Made by a program: the position numbers and the translations under genes
Shown: positions 25,676-33,840 of the stretch, one piece after another
Layout: each line of letters begins with the position of its first letter
Position numbering within the stretch: position 1 is the first letter of the stretch
Assembly (NCBI GenBank): GCA_020696345.1
Contig: JAEHCK010000031.1
Location: 1-38,578 of the forward strand
Length of the DNA: 38,578 nt
Reading direction: 5' to 3'
From: Thermoplasmata archaeon
GTDB lineage: Archaea > Thermoplasmatota > Penumbrarchaeia > JAEHCK01
The notes under the pieces: generated by a model
Told to the model about the DNA's origin: nothing
Seen by the model: only the letters and a program-made list of their open reading frames with translations
Databases searched by the model: none

Positions 25676-25916
25676 CAGTCGAGAGTCGAGAAAATTTATT
25701 ATTGATTAAAAGTCGAGAGTCCGGAGTCGTGAGATATCGCTTAGGCCGGGTACTCCTGTCAATAGCAGTTGAAAAATCCTCAACCAACCCCTCCTCCCAA
25801 ATTCCGCAACCCCTTTTCATCCCACTCTTATCCCCCACTCCCTAACCACATCACACACCTGACCCCTCCCGTATCCAACAATACGCCAGCTAATTAGATG
25901 GTCGCCACCTATTAAT

Positions 25917-26076
25917 CACGAAGACACGAATTATATAGTTAAAACAACGAATGATCCGAATGATCGAATAATCGAATGGACGAATTAACGAATGTTTATC
26001 TTTGATATATTGTAAATATTCGTAGATTCGTTCATTCGTCGGTCATTCGTTGTTTCGTGTTTTCGTGTTTTCGTGG
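25917..26076. repeat. Large imperfect palindrome P1 (about 160 bp)
   Basis: The left arm begins ACGAAGACACGAATTATA and continues with AACGAATGATCCGAATGATC; the right arm mirrors it with ATTCGTTCATTCGTC, ATTCGTTGTTTCGTG and TTTTCGTGTTTTCGTGG. The axis is an AT-rich stretch near 25995-26020. Arms are built from ACGAATG-type short units. P2 at 30443-30612 is a close copy. The rest of 25740-26340 holds nothing I recognise, apart from a GTCCACC/GGTGGAC hairpin at about 26207-26254. Confidence 0.85.
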
Positions 26077-26349
26077 TAAAATAATATGATGTGGTATCGT
26101 ATTATTTTATTTCAATCTTGAAAAGAGCTACATCTGTTTTTTACACAGTGTCAACGGTAAGTGAACAATCTCCAAAAACGACAGGGGAAAATCCCCACAT
26201 CTTTGGGGGGTCCACCAGGGGGAACGTGAGATGCCAGGGCTATGGGGTGGACATTGAATCTAGTATGCGATGGATTTTTGTTGAGAACCATGTGGGTTAA
26301 TTTAAAAAATTAAAACAAATAATATTGACACGGTCAAAAGTTTCAAAAT

Positions 26350-26601
26350 TTAAGTTAGAGTTGGAATTTCTGAAAAGTCGATTACAGGTACAGTAATGGT
26401 CTCTTTAACTTCAAGATTTTTATTTTTGAGGGACAAATTAATTTCTTCATATGTATTCGCAGATAAATATTTTTCATCACATTGATCGCATACTTTTGCG
26501 GGTACTTCTTTGAAAATAAAAAGGTTGTCTTTTACCCAAATGTCAAAGTTTACATTTTTCTGTTCGAGATTCCCCCCGCATAATTGACACTTCTCTTTCA
26601 T
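26350..26601 (-). CDS. YgiT-type zinc-finger antitoxin (MqsA-like)
   Basis: An 83-residue protein. CQLCGG near the start and CDQCDEKYLS near residue 38 form the YgiT-type zinc finger found in MqsA and related antitoxins; the C-terminal tail is short and has no full HTH domain. Its start overlaps the end of the DUF4258 gene by four bases, so the two form an MqsR/MqsA-like unit. It probably binds and blocks the DUF4258 partner. Confidence 0.85.
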   Translation of the reverse strand: MKEKCQLCGGNLEQKNVNFDIWVKDNLFIFKEVPAKVCDQCDEKYLSANTYEEINLSLKNKNLEVKETITVPVIDFSEIPTLT

Positions 26602-26906
26602 TTAGCTTTCCTCCTTTTTTTATATTCAATCCATTTATTTTCATTTGGTAAATATGCAGTAATTACACGAATTTTTAGGGCGTAAGCAACAACAATATGC
26701 AGCGGTTCATTTTTCATCGTGTAACCCAATATTAGGCATGAAGGATATGGAGTATCATCTGGATATTCTTCTATTATTTTTCCATTAAGAATTGCAGATT
26801 CAATATCTTCTTTCCAAATCTCGCGAACGAGCGTTTTTTGTACTGCATGAAAAGATATTTCATAGTCGTTTTTCTTGATCGCTTTTCTAATTGCAGCTAT
26901 ATCCAT
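26598..26906 (-). CDS. DUF4258 toxin-like protein
   Basis: A protein of about 102 residues with DUF4258 hallmarks: ISFHAVQKTLVREIWKEDIESAILNGKIIEEYPDD in part (conserved His and acidic helix), then PLHIVVAYAL and RVITAYLPNENKW. Members are RNase-like toxins of the RelE/MqsR kind. I prefer ATG at 26906 (MDIAAIRK, as in relatives); ATG at 26915 would add three residues. It overlaps the YgiT-type antitoxin gene by four bases. TATA-like AAATTATATTTG lies upstream on the minus strand. Confidence 0.85.
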   Translation of the reverse strand: MDIAAIRKAIKKNDYEISFHAVQKTLVREIWKEDIESAILNGKIIEEYPDDTPYPSCLILGYTMKNEPLHIVVAYALKIRVITAYLPNENKWIEYKKRRKAK

Positions 26907-26978
26907 TATAAACATATAGGTAATTGTATCAAATATAATTTTCTATTAGTATTAAGCAGTGTCACCACCACATGAAAA

Positions 26979-27135
26979 AACCCCAAATCCGGCAGCCGCA
27001 AAACGTAAGTGTAACCGCGAATCCAAAGGTCTAGTCTTGAAGGAGCCCCCCCCCCTGGACGTAACCGGCCGTGCTCGAAGCCGCCAAAGATATAGGCACT
27101 TATTCAATGAGTTAGGGCTGGGGGTATTAGAGAAT
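26979..27135. repeat. Long intergenic repeat R2 (pairs with 25480-25630)
   Basis: This is the second copy of R1 in the same orientation, about 1.5 kb downstream. The copies flank P1 and the DUF4258/YgiT module like direct repeats. A C-run (27046-27054) marks a length difference between copies. Confidence 0.7.
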
Positions 27136-27154
27136 GCAAATTAGAGATTTGAAC

Positions 27155-27206
27155 AATTTTCCTGAGAAAAATTATTCTACATTGGAAAACTCTTCGACTT
27201 TTCCAA
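27155..27206. repeat. Multi-hairpin element (copy at 27.2 kb)
   Basis: AATTTT (27155-27160) pairs with AAAATT (27167-27172), and TTGGAAAA (27182-27189) pairs with TTTTCCAA (27199-27206) around the loop CTCTTCGAC. This is the second half of the element at 1-275. A GC-rich stretch with CCCTGCAGGGGACC follows at 27259-27272. Confidence 0.65.
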
Positions 27207-27319
27207 AGTTAGAAAATGCGAAAGGAAATTATTGCTTAGCCCTGGAATGGGAGATCACCCTGCAGGGGACCAGGCTGGCACGCTAGAATGGTGGGGGTCA
27301 GTTAATTAATCATTTGATT

Positions 27320-27368
27320 TTATATATGTACTATCAAAACATATATGTACTGAAAACACATATATGTA
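27320..27368 (+). promoter_or_regulatory. Triple operator-like motif before a toxin-antitoxin operon
   Basis: ACATATATGTA-like motifs begin at 27320 (imperfect), 27339 and 27358, spaced exactly 19 bp. Each core, CATATATG, is a palindrome. The last ends three bases before the TumE-like start, and the first overlaps the likely TATA position. This suggests cooperative autoregulation by the HTH antitoxin. Confidence 0.6.
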
Positions 27369-27371
27369 GTT

Positions 27372-27701
27372 ATGGCAGAATTGCTTATTAGTGAAATAAG
27401 AGAACTTGCCTTTAATGAAAAGATCGATGTATCTGTCTGGAAAGTCCGGAAAGATAAAAATCACCCACATGGTTTAAAATATTCATTCAATTATCGCATC
27501 TGGAATAATATTGAATGGATCGAATTTATTAGATATGATAATGCCCATGGAAATGGTGATCATAGGCATCTATTTGGAAAAATAGAACCTATAAAATTCA
27601 AATCTATTGGATTAATAAATGATGATCTCTATAAATTAATTGACGAATACCGAGGTGAAATTGATGAAATTAAAAAACAAAGAGATATTAGTAATGAGTA
27701 A
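27372..27701 (+). CDS. TumE-like (DUF6516) putative toxin
   Basis: A 109-residue protein. HGLKYSFNYRIWNNIEWIEFIRYDNAHG followed by HRHLFGK, in part, matches the core of the DUF6516/TumE toxin family, with conserved Asn-Ala-His and His-x-His. Its end overlaps the HTH gene at 27694 by eight bases. Upstream are three evenly spaced palindromic motifs. Toxic activity is inferred from family and gene order. Confidence 0.85.
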   Translation: MAELLISEIRELAFNEKIDVSVWKVRKDKNHPHGLKYSFNYRIWNNIEWIEFIRYDNAHGNGDHRHLFGKIEPIKFKSIGLINDDLYKLIDEYRGEIDEIKKQRDISNE

Positions 27702-28032
27702 TAAACAATATTCCAAACACCTGAATGATATCGTAGCCTCAGGTAAAAAAAGTAAAAATAAAATTGTGCTCAGTAAATATGAAGATTTGACAAAAATATT
27801 AACAAAAGAGCGAATTAGAATGCTTAGAATAATTCATTCAGAAAAACCTAAATCTATTTCAGAGTTAGCAAAATTATTAAATCGAGATAGAAGAAATGTA
27901 CTCGCTGATCTAAACTATCTTGAAGGATTTGGATTAGTAGAGATTGAAGAAATTGAAAGAGAAAAAATATATACAAAAATCCCCATAGTTAGTTTCGATG
28001 AATTATTAGTACGTTTAGATATGGGATGTTAA
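27694..28032 (+). CDS. HTH antitoxin / regulator (TumA-like)
   Basis: A 112-residue winged-helix protein. LTKERIRMLRIIH, then SISELAKLLNRDRRNVLADLNYLEGFGLVEIEE, is a MarR/ArsR-type helix-turn-helix, as in the HTH antitoxins that partner TumE toxins. The start at 27694 overlaps the toxin stop; a longer open frame begins at 27640 but lies wholly inside the toxin gene. It probably binds the 19-bp-spaced motifs upstream of the operon. Confidence 0.85.
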   Translation: MSNKQYSKHLNDIVASGKKSKNKIVLSKYEDLTKILTKERIRMLRIIHSEKPKSISELAKLLNRDRRNVLADLNYLEGFGLVEIEEIEREKIYTKIPIVSFDELLVRLDMGC

Positions 28033-28171
28033 TTTCTGTCCCCCCGCAGCTTGAAAGATATTTAGAATAAAATATATTTCTTAATCGTTTTATTTCTACA
28101 TCTGCAAATCCTGAGAAGTTATATATAGCTCTAAAAATCTTACTGTAGTGATGCCGTTTTTGTTTCATGTG

Positions 28172-28186
28172 AACCGAAAATATTTA
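28172..28186 (+). promoter_or_regulatory. BRE/TATA promoter before beta-helix surface protein
   Basis: CCGAAAATATTTATG has the purine-rich BRE followed by a TATA-like core and lies about 40-50 bases before the start. It matches the box before threonine synthase (AAAATATTTATG). Confidence 0.5.
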
Positions 28187-28230
28187 TGAACATTAGGGCT
28201 TGAAAATATTTCCTGGAGTTGAAGGTGCTC

Positions 28231-29934
28231 ATGGATTTAAGGAATGTTTTTAAAAAAGGTCTAAAAACTAAATTTCCTGCCCTTATAATTATAACATCTT
28301 TACTAATAAGTGGATTACCATTTATATTTGATCTAAACACCGAGAGTTCGGTGATAAAAGCAGAAATTATTACAGTAAATACGAATGGGTCCGCGGATTT
28401 CAAATCGATCCAGGCGGCCATTAATGCTGCTAAACCGGGGGATACTATTAGGATCAAAGCCGGGTATTATTTCGAGAATCTCACCGTAAAAAAAACCATA
28501 GAGCTGATCGGTTCCGAGGCCGAGCAAACGATAATCTTTGGCAACTGGTCAGAGAAGGTGGTGACCATTAATGCTAATCGATGTAATATAACCAATTTAA
28601 CGATCACTGGTTACTATTCATATTCGCTGTTATTTATTAACGCGAATAATACAGTGATTACGAATTGCCATTTCATCGGTGGCGTAATAGGCTTGGATTT
28701 AAGGGAGGCGAATTATAATTTAATTGACAATTGCATCTGCAAGGCCAACTCCGGTGCAGGTATGTATTTTGGCGGTGCAATGGATAATACGATTGTAAAT
28801 ACAAGTTGCATAAATTCAACGTATGGCCCTGGTATTTATTTCTGGTATTCTTTCAGAAATCATTTTTTAAATGGCTCATGCGACGGAAATGCAGAGGATG
28901 GAATATATGCATATTGGCTATCCAATGATAATATATTTAAAAATTATACATTCAATTATAACCAAGGCTCGGGTGTGCATCTTTTTGATTCCGATCGTTT
29001 CATATTAGATAATTGTATTAGCAAAGGAAATGGTGTGAACGGGTTCATAATATCAAGTACTGGTAACAAATTTACAAATTGCACAAGCACCTCGAACGGT
29101 GCGGACGGGTTCTACATGTATCATTCAGAGGGTTCGGAAATTAGGAACTGTATTTCCTGGCAAAATGGTGGCAGAGGATTCTATTTGAAATATTCTGATA
29201 AGAATATGATCACTAAAAACTCGATAATATCAAACGTAGATCTTGGCATAAAGCTCGACGGCAATTCCAAAAACAATAAAATTTATTCTAATGATCTGAT
29301 CAATAATAACAACGGCATTTGTCAAGCCCATGACGCGGGGGGTGGAAATGAATGGTACAAAGATGGTTGGGGTAACTACTGGTGGGATTATCGGTACCAT
29401 TATCCTAATGCTTCACAAGTTGGCCATGTTTGGAGCACTGCATACGACATCTCGGTATCGAACAATGTACGTGATGAGCATCCATTATTAAATCCGACTA
29501 TTTTAACAGTGGATTTAGAACAGTTTCATCCAGGAATAAATAACGACACAGATTCTGATGGCGTGTTTGATCTAATAGACGCCCTTCCTTACGACGAAAA
29601 CGAATGGATGGATACTGACAGAGATAGAGTTGGTAATAACGTAGATACAGATGATGATAATGATGGTGTTCCAGATTTTGATGAGATCAGTAATGGTACA
29701 AACCCATTATCGAATGATACCGATGGTGATGGTCATAATGATCATCAAGATGTTTTTCCCCTAGATCCGGAAAAATGGACATTAACCGAACCTGTTCCAG
29801 AGAAAAATGATGAAAAAGACCAACCAGACTCTGTTTGGTTATGGATAGGAATTATCCTTATTTTTTCAATTGTGGTAATTGTAATGATTAAATTATTTGT
29901 TTCCTCTCTCGATTTAGAAAAAAATAAAAAATAA
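28231..29934 (+). CDS. Surface protein: right-handed beta-helix, calcium repeats, C-terminal membrane anchor
   Basis: About 567 residues. An N-terminal signal segment (FPALIIITSLLISGLPFIF) is followed by a long right-handed parallel beta-helix of NosD/pectate-lyase type (about 45-400), starting with ADFKSIQAAINAAKPGDTI, which is a classical opening of this fold, and repeating N-x-I-x-N-x-C ladders. Thrombospondin-3-like DxDxDG calcium repeats follow (about 435-510). A single hydrophobic segment near the C-terminus (LWIGIILIFSIVVIVMI) anchors it with a short Lys-rich cytoplasmic tail. It probably binds or modifies polysaccharide outside the cell; no catalytic residues are evident. ATG 28231 is preferred over TTG 28219; neither has a clean ribosome site. 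Confidence 0.88.
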   Translation: MDLRNVFKKGLKTKFPALIIITSLLISGLPFIFDLNTESSVIKAEIITVNTNGSADFKSIQAAINAAKPGDTIRIKAGYYFENLTVKKTIELIGSEAEQTIIFGNWSEKVVTINANRCNITNLTITGYYSYSLLFINANNTVITNCHFIGGVIGLDLREANYNLIDNCICKANSGAGMYFGGAMDNTIVNTSCINSTYGPGIYFWYSFRNHFLNGSCDGNAEDGIYAYWLSNDNIFKNYTFNYNQGSGVHLFDSDRFILDNCISKGNGVNGFIISSTGNKFTNCTSTSNGADGFYMYHSEGSEIRNCISWQNGGRGFYLKYSDKNMITKNSIISNVDLGIKLDGNSKNNKIYSNDLINNNNGICQAHDAGGGNEWYKDGWGNYWWDYRYHYPNASQVGHVWSTAYDISVSNNVRDEHPLLNPTILTVDLEQFHPGINNDTDSDGVFDLIDALPYDENEWMDTDRDRVGNNVDTDDDNDGVPDFDEISNGTNPLSNDTDGDGHNDHQDVFPLDPEKWTLTEPVPEKNDEKDQPDSVWLWIGIILIFSIVVIVMIKLFVSSLDLEKNKK

Positions 29935-29947
29935 TTATGTTATGTTA

Positions 29948-29998
29948 GATGGGGTTAGGGGTTACAATTTAGGGATTACAATTCAGGGGTCAGAGTTA
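29948..29998. repeat. AGGGGTTACAATT-type repeat block
   Basis: GGGGTTACAATT, GGGATTACAATT and CAGGGGTCAGAG follow one another. The inverse of this module is at 18197-18232 and another copy is at 38230-38262. Confidence 0.65.
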
Positions 29999-30042
29999 AT
30001 CCGCAAACTGTATGCTAAGGAAGTTGTAAATTGTTAATTTAA

Positions 30043-30085
30043 ATAATTTTCCAGAGAAAAATTATTCTACATTGGAAAACTCTAT
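30043..30085. repeat. Multi-hairpin element (copy at 30.0 kb)
   Basis: ATAATTTT (30043-30050) pairs with AAAAATTAT (30057-30065). TTGGAAAACTC then matches the 27.2-kb copy, but the right half of that hairpin is decayed (TTTTTGCA). Confidence 0.55.
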
Positions 30086-30133
30086 GATTTTTGCACTTTG
30101 TATTTTTCAATTTCCAATGAGCCATAGCGACAT

Positions 30134-30312
30134 GACCCTCTTTCCTTTTTACTCCTCCCACTAATCAAATTCAGTGTTAATTAAACAGGAAAGAGGGAAG
30201 AGGACGCTTCAAAGGGTTAATAATGCAATCCGCTAGAGGAAAGTGGGTTTTATCGTCAAATTATCAACCCTCTTTCCTTTTTACTCCTCCCTCTGTCCAA
30301 ATTCAGTGATAA
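30134..30312. repeat. Direct repeat pair with internal inverted copy
   Basis: ACCCTCTTTCCTTTTTACTC begins a unit of about 43 bases at 30135 and again at 30267. AGGAAAGAGGG at 30187-30197 is the inverse of the unit start, so the first copy can form an 11-bp stem. No gene is supported here. Confidence 0.75.
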
Positions 30313-30442
30313 TAGATCAACAAAGGCCTGAAGCCGTGGATCTATGGTTTCAACCTACAGGAGTTTTCTGCCTATTGCAGAAGGTGCTGGGGGTTTTGGA
30401 GAACGATATATTAATGCCTATTTTTGCACTCTAATTTTTTAC

Positions 30443-30612
30443 TACGAAAACACGAATTATATAGTTAAAACAACGAATGATCCGAATAATCGAATGATCG
30501 AATTTATCTTTGATTTATTGTAATTATTCGTCGATTCGTTCATTCGTTGGTCATTCGTTGGTCATTCGTTGTTTCGCGGATTTCGTGTTTTCGTGTTTTC
30601 GTGTTTTCGTGG
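30443..30612. repeat. Large imperfect palindrome P2 (about 170 bp)
   Basis: This is a close copy of P1 (25917-26076): ACGAAAACACGAATTATA on the left, CGAATGATCCGAATAATCG inside, and TTCGTTGGTCATTCGTTGG then TTTTCGTGTTTTCGTGG on the right. The right arm has an extra TTTTCGTG unit. Immediately upstream, 30318-30402, shows partial resemblance to R1/R2. Confidence 0.85.
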
Positions 30613-30664
30613 GCTGGCGCATTCGATAAAAATGAATCATTAGATTATTTTTCAATAGATAATG

Positions 30665-30673
30665 CTTTATATA
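30665..30673 (+). promoter_or_regulatory. TATA box for DtxR-family regulator gene
   Basis: CTTTATATA lies about 23 bases before ATG 30692 and 41 bases before ATG 30710. A start site near 30695 would favour the second ATG. Confidence 0.5.
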
Positions 30674-30691
30674 AGTTAGCCCATCCCTAAC

Positions 30692-31174
30692 ATGATACCA
30701 GGGATCATTATGTTATTGACCAAAGGTGATCTGAAATACTTACAAGCTATGTTCTATCTCGGTGGAAGCGATAATACGGTTTCACCAACGATGTTAAGCA
30801 GACAACTAAAAGTAACAAAAGTTTCCACCTACCAAAAAATGAAGCGCCTGGAACGGCTGGGCTTTGGAACTTATGTGCGTCAAAAAGGCTTTAAATTAAA
30901 CAAAAAAAGCATAGAAAACATCGAAAGGTCCATCTTCCAACATCATGTGCTCGAGCATTTCTTCACAAAAACTTTGGGGATCTCTTGCTCGGAGGCGTGT
31001 AACGAATCGGCTCAGATCGCACCGGATCTGAGTGATGATTTCGTCAATATGATGTATCACAAATTAGGTGAGCCATTGAATTGCAGATGTGGCTGTAGAA
31101 TCTCCCCTCCATATAAACTGAATAAACTGAAGAGTTGTACCTGGTGCCAGCAATCATTTGGAACCCAGGGTTGA
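30692..31174 (+). CDS. DtxR/MntR-family metal-dependent transcriptional regulator
   Basis: Up to 160 residues. An N-terminal winged helix (LSRQLKVTKVSTYQKMKRLERLGFGTYVRQKGFKL in part) is followed by the metal-binding and dimerisation domain of the DtxR family: HHVLEHFFTKTLGISCSEACNE, then LSDDFVN. C-terminal cysteines (CRCGC and CTWC) could form a further metal site. It directly precedes znuA-znuC-znuB in the same direction, so it most likely represses that uptake operon when zinc or manganese is plentiful. ATG 30710 (MLLTKGD) is an alternative start. Confidence 0.88.
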   Translation: MIPGIIMLLTKGDLKYLQAMFYLGGSDNTVSPTMLSRQLKVTKVSTYQKMKRLERLGFGTYVRQKGFKLNKKSIENIERSIFQHHVLEHFFTKTLGISCSEACNESAQIAPDLSDDFVNMMYHKLGEPLNCRCGCRISPPYKLNKLKSCTWCQQSFGTQG

Positions 31175-31199
31175 TTACTAAAAATATTTGGTTGAGATA

Positions 31200-32132
31200 A
31201 TGAAAAATAGAATGAAGGTTTTGATATTTTCGGCAGCAATAATTCTTGTAATAATGCCGTTGAGCGGTTGTTTGGATCTTGATGAGTCAGATGATGATAG
31301 GATAGGCATAATCGTAACATTACCACCACAGATCGAAATGGTTGAGGCTTTGGGTGGAAATAATGTTAAGGTGACTGAAATGGTCCCCTCGGGCCAGAGC
31401 CCGCACGCTTATGAGCCGGTGCCAAGTCAGATAAAGGCTGTTGCAGAAGCGATCGCGTATTTCAAAATAGGTACGGGTATAGAGTTCGAGGTCAATCATC
31501 TGGATTTCTTACAAGAGAAAAACCAGGATATGAAAATGTTCGATTGCTCGGTGGGTGTACCGCTATTGGAGGTAGGCGAGCAGTATAATGGCCACGAACA
31601 TACGCGTGATAATATTAAAGAACTCACACGTGGTGACCACGACGAAGACCCCCATATTTGGCTTGCACCATCAAATGCAAAAATAATGGTCCGGAACATC
31701 TACGATGGTCTTGTTACCATCGATCCCGAGAACAAGAACTTTTATGAAGGTAACTTGCATTTATATCTGACTAAGTTGGATGAATTGATCAATGATACGC
31801 ATAGTAAACTTGAGCAGTATACCGGTAGAGAGTTTCTCGTGTATCATCCATCTTGGACATATCTGGCATATGAGTTCAACCTGACCCAATTGGCAATAGA
31901 AGAGAGTGGAAAAGAGCCGGGTCCAGCAGAGCTTGCGGCTATAATCGACAAAGCAAAAGAACATAACATAAATGTGATATTCATCTCGCCGCAGTTCGAT
32001 AAGGCTAATGCGGAGTATATAGCCAATGAGATAGACGGTAGGGTAGAAACTATCGACCCGTTAAATGAGAATTATATTGAAAATCTACAATCGGTAATAA
32101 ATAAATTAATGAACACATTCAATATTGATTAA
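31200..32132 (+). CDS. Zinc/manganese ABC transporter substrate-binding lipoprotein (ZnuA-like)
   Basis: About 310 residues of the cluster A-I solute-binding family. A lipoprotein-type signal ends in PLSGC. Metal-ligand positions are visible: SPHAYEP (His), a His/Asp-rich loop (GHEHTRDN to GDHDEDPHIW) typical of zinc-specific members, VYHPSW (His), and ISPQFD, where an acidic ligand is expected. The His-rich loop favours zinc over manganese. The ATG at 31200 is preferred over TTG 31188. ABC ATPase and permease genes follow. Confidence 0.9.
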   Translation: MKNRMKVLIFSAAIILVIMPLSGCLDLDESDDDRIGIIVTLPPQIEMVEALGGNNVKVTEMVPSGQSPHAYEPVPSQIKAVAEAIAYFKIGTGIEFEVNHLDFLQEKNQDMKMFDCSVGVPLLEVGEQYNGHEHTRDNIKELTRGDHDEDPHIWLAPSNAKIMVRNIYDGLVTIDPENKNFYEGNLHLYLTKLDELINDTHSKLEQYTGREFLVYHPSWTYLAYEFNLTQLAIEESGKEPGPAELAAIIDKAKEHNINVIFISPQFDKANAEYIANEIDGRVETIDPLNENYIENLQSVINKLMNTFNID

Positions 32133-32191
32133 TCCGGAGATCATAATGTGATTGTGATGACCGATCATGCGATAGAAATTTGGTGAGTACC

Positions 32192-32953
32192 TTGAAAAGA
32201 GCCAATGCAGTTCAAATTAATAATCTCTGGGTCCAATTGGAAGACACGTTGGTTCTGGAAGATATCAGTTTAAAAGTTGAGGATGGAGAGTTCTTCGGTA
32301 TAATCGGCCCCAACGGCGGCGGGAAAACCACATTATTGAAAACAATATTAGGCCTTATCACACCGGTTAAAGGTACGATCAAACTTTTTGGTCAATTGCC
32401 AGGTAAGGCACGGGATCTGGTCGGATATGTTCCACAATATACCCGGTATGACAAAGATTTCCCGATAAATGTATGGGATGTTGTGTTAATGGGCCGTCTT
32501 GCGAAGGGAAGGTACAGGCCCTGGTACACCAAGGTCGATAAAGAAGCAGCAAGGAGCGCTCTTAACAAAGTGGACATGTATGATTTTAAAAACCGTCATA
32601 TTGATAAACTCTCCGGCGGCCAGAAACAACGAATATTTATTGCACGTGCATTAGCCTCGGAACCCAAGATACTGCTTCTTGACGAACCCACTGCAAGCGT
32701 GGATAAACCAATACAAAAAGGCATTTATGATCTTCTAAAGAAGTTAAATAAACACATGACAATAATTATTGTTACACATGATATCGGCGTGATCTCGAGC
32801 TATGTCGATAAGGTAGTGTGCCTGAACCGTCGTATGTTCACGCATGATGACGATAGAGAGTTGAGTAAGGAAACATTGGAAGCCGCGTATCAATGCCCCG
32901 TTGAGTTGATAGCCCATGGCGTGCCGCACAGAGTTTTTGGTGAGCATAAATGA
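32192..32953 (+). CDS. Zinc/manganese ABC transporter ATPase (ZnuC-like)
   Basis: About 253 residues. Walker A GPNGGGKTT, signature LSGGQKQR, Walker B ILLLDEPTAS and the switch His (IVTHDIG) are intact. It powers uptake with the neighbouring ZnuA- and ZnuB-like proteins. I prefer TTG 32192, preceded by GGTGAG at four bases, over the open-frame TTG at 32180. Its stop overlaps the permease start by four bases. Confidence 0.92.
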   Translation: MKRANAVQINNLWVQLEDTLVLEDISLKVEDGEFFGIIGPNGGGKTTLLKTILGLITPVKGTIKLFGQLPGKARDLVGYVPQYTRYDKDFPINVWDVVLMGRLAKGRYRPWYTKVDKEAARSALNKVDMYDFKNRHIDKLSGGQKQRIFIARALASEPKILLLDEPTASVDKPIQKGIYDLLKKLNKHMTIIIVTHDIGVISSYVDKVVCLNRRMFTHDDDRELSKETLEAAYQCPVELIAHGVPHRVFGEHK

Positions 32954-33816
32954 ATCTTAATGACTTATTGTTGATGTTTGATCTATTCCAAAACATGTTC
33001 ATCGCCGGAATATTGGTCAGCATAATCTGCGGTATCATTGGTACTTATGTTGTGGTCAAGCGCCTGGTATTCATAAGCGGTGGAATTGCACATACTTCAT
33101 TCGGAGGCGTCGGCCTGGCATATTACCTTGGCTTCGAGCCAATGTTCGGGGCAATAATATTCTCGTTGGCAACCGCGATCAGTGTTGGTGTTGGTACATT
33201 AAAGGCCAAGATACGCGAGGACTCCACCATCGGTATGCTCTGGGCTATGGGTATGGCTCTTGGAGTGATATTTATCAATCTGACCAAGGAGAAGACAAAT
33301 GTATATGTGCCTACATACGAAAGCATATTGTTTGGCAGTATTATGCTCGTAAGAACTAATGAACTATACATCATGGCAGGGTTAATTATCATAATTTTGG
33401 TCATCGTATTTTTATTCTTCAAAGAGTTTCTTGCATTAACCTTTGATGAGGAATACGCCAAGGTCTCCGGTGTGCGGACCGGTGCATTATATATTGTATT
33501 GTTGTGTCTGATAGCAATTACCGTAGTGGTTCTGATCAAGGTAGTTGGGATAATTTTGATAATTGCACTATTAACGATCCCGGCAGCAATTTCCGGGTTA
33601 TTCACTCATAGTATGAAACGCATGATGATCTTTGCGGTCATTATTAGTATCATATTGACAATCACAGGCATCATATTCTCTATCGAAACCAACTGGCCAT
33701 CAGGCGTTGCCATTGTTCTGGTTTCGGGAGTTGTATTCATTATTGCAATAATATCGAAAAATGTATGGGCATATCTTAAGAGACGGGGTTCAAAACAACG
33801 ATTGAATAATTATTAA
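32950..33816 (+). CDS. Zinc/manganese ABC transporter permease (ZnuB-like)
   Basis: A 288-residue membrane protein with eight or so transmembrane segments and the conserved ABC-3 motifs: VVKRLVFISGGIAHTSFGGVG (partly shown), FDEEYAKVSGV and LIIALLTIPAA. It starts inside the ATPase stop codon (ATGA), confirming one operon. It forms the membrane channel of the metal importer. Confidence 0.92.
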   Translation: MNLNDLLLMFDLFQNMFIAGILVSIICGIIGTYVVVKRLVFISGGIAHTSFGGVGLAYYLGFEPMFGAIIFSLATAISVGVGTLKAKIREDSTIGMLWAMGMALGVIFINLTKEKTNVYVPTYESILFGSIMLVRTNELYIMAGLIIIILVIVFLFFKEFLALTFDEEYAKVSGVRTGALYIVLLCLIAITVVVLIKVVGIILIIALLTIPAAISGLFTHSMKRMMIFAVIISIILTITGIIFSIETNWPSGVAIVLVSGVVFIIAIISKNVWAYLKRRGSKQRLNNY

Positions 33817-33840
33817 ATTATATCTTGATGATCTGATACT

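Noticed and set aside
26091-26300. ORF of 69 residues after palindrome P1
   Set aside because: It has a plausible C-terminal text but no ribosome site, no recognised domain, and lies between repeats; I could not support it as a gene.
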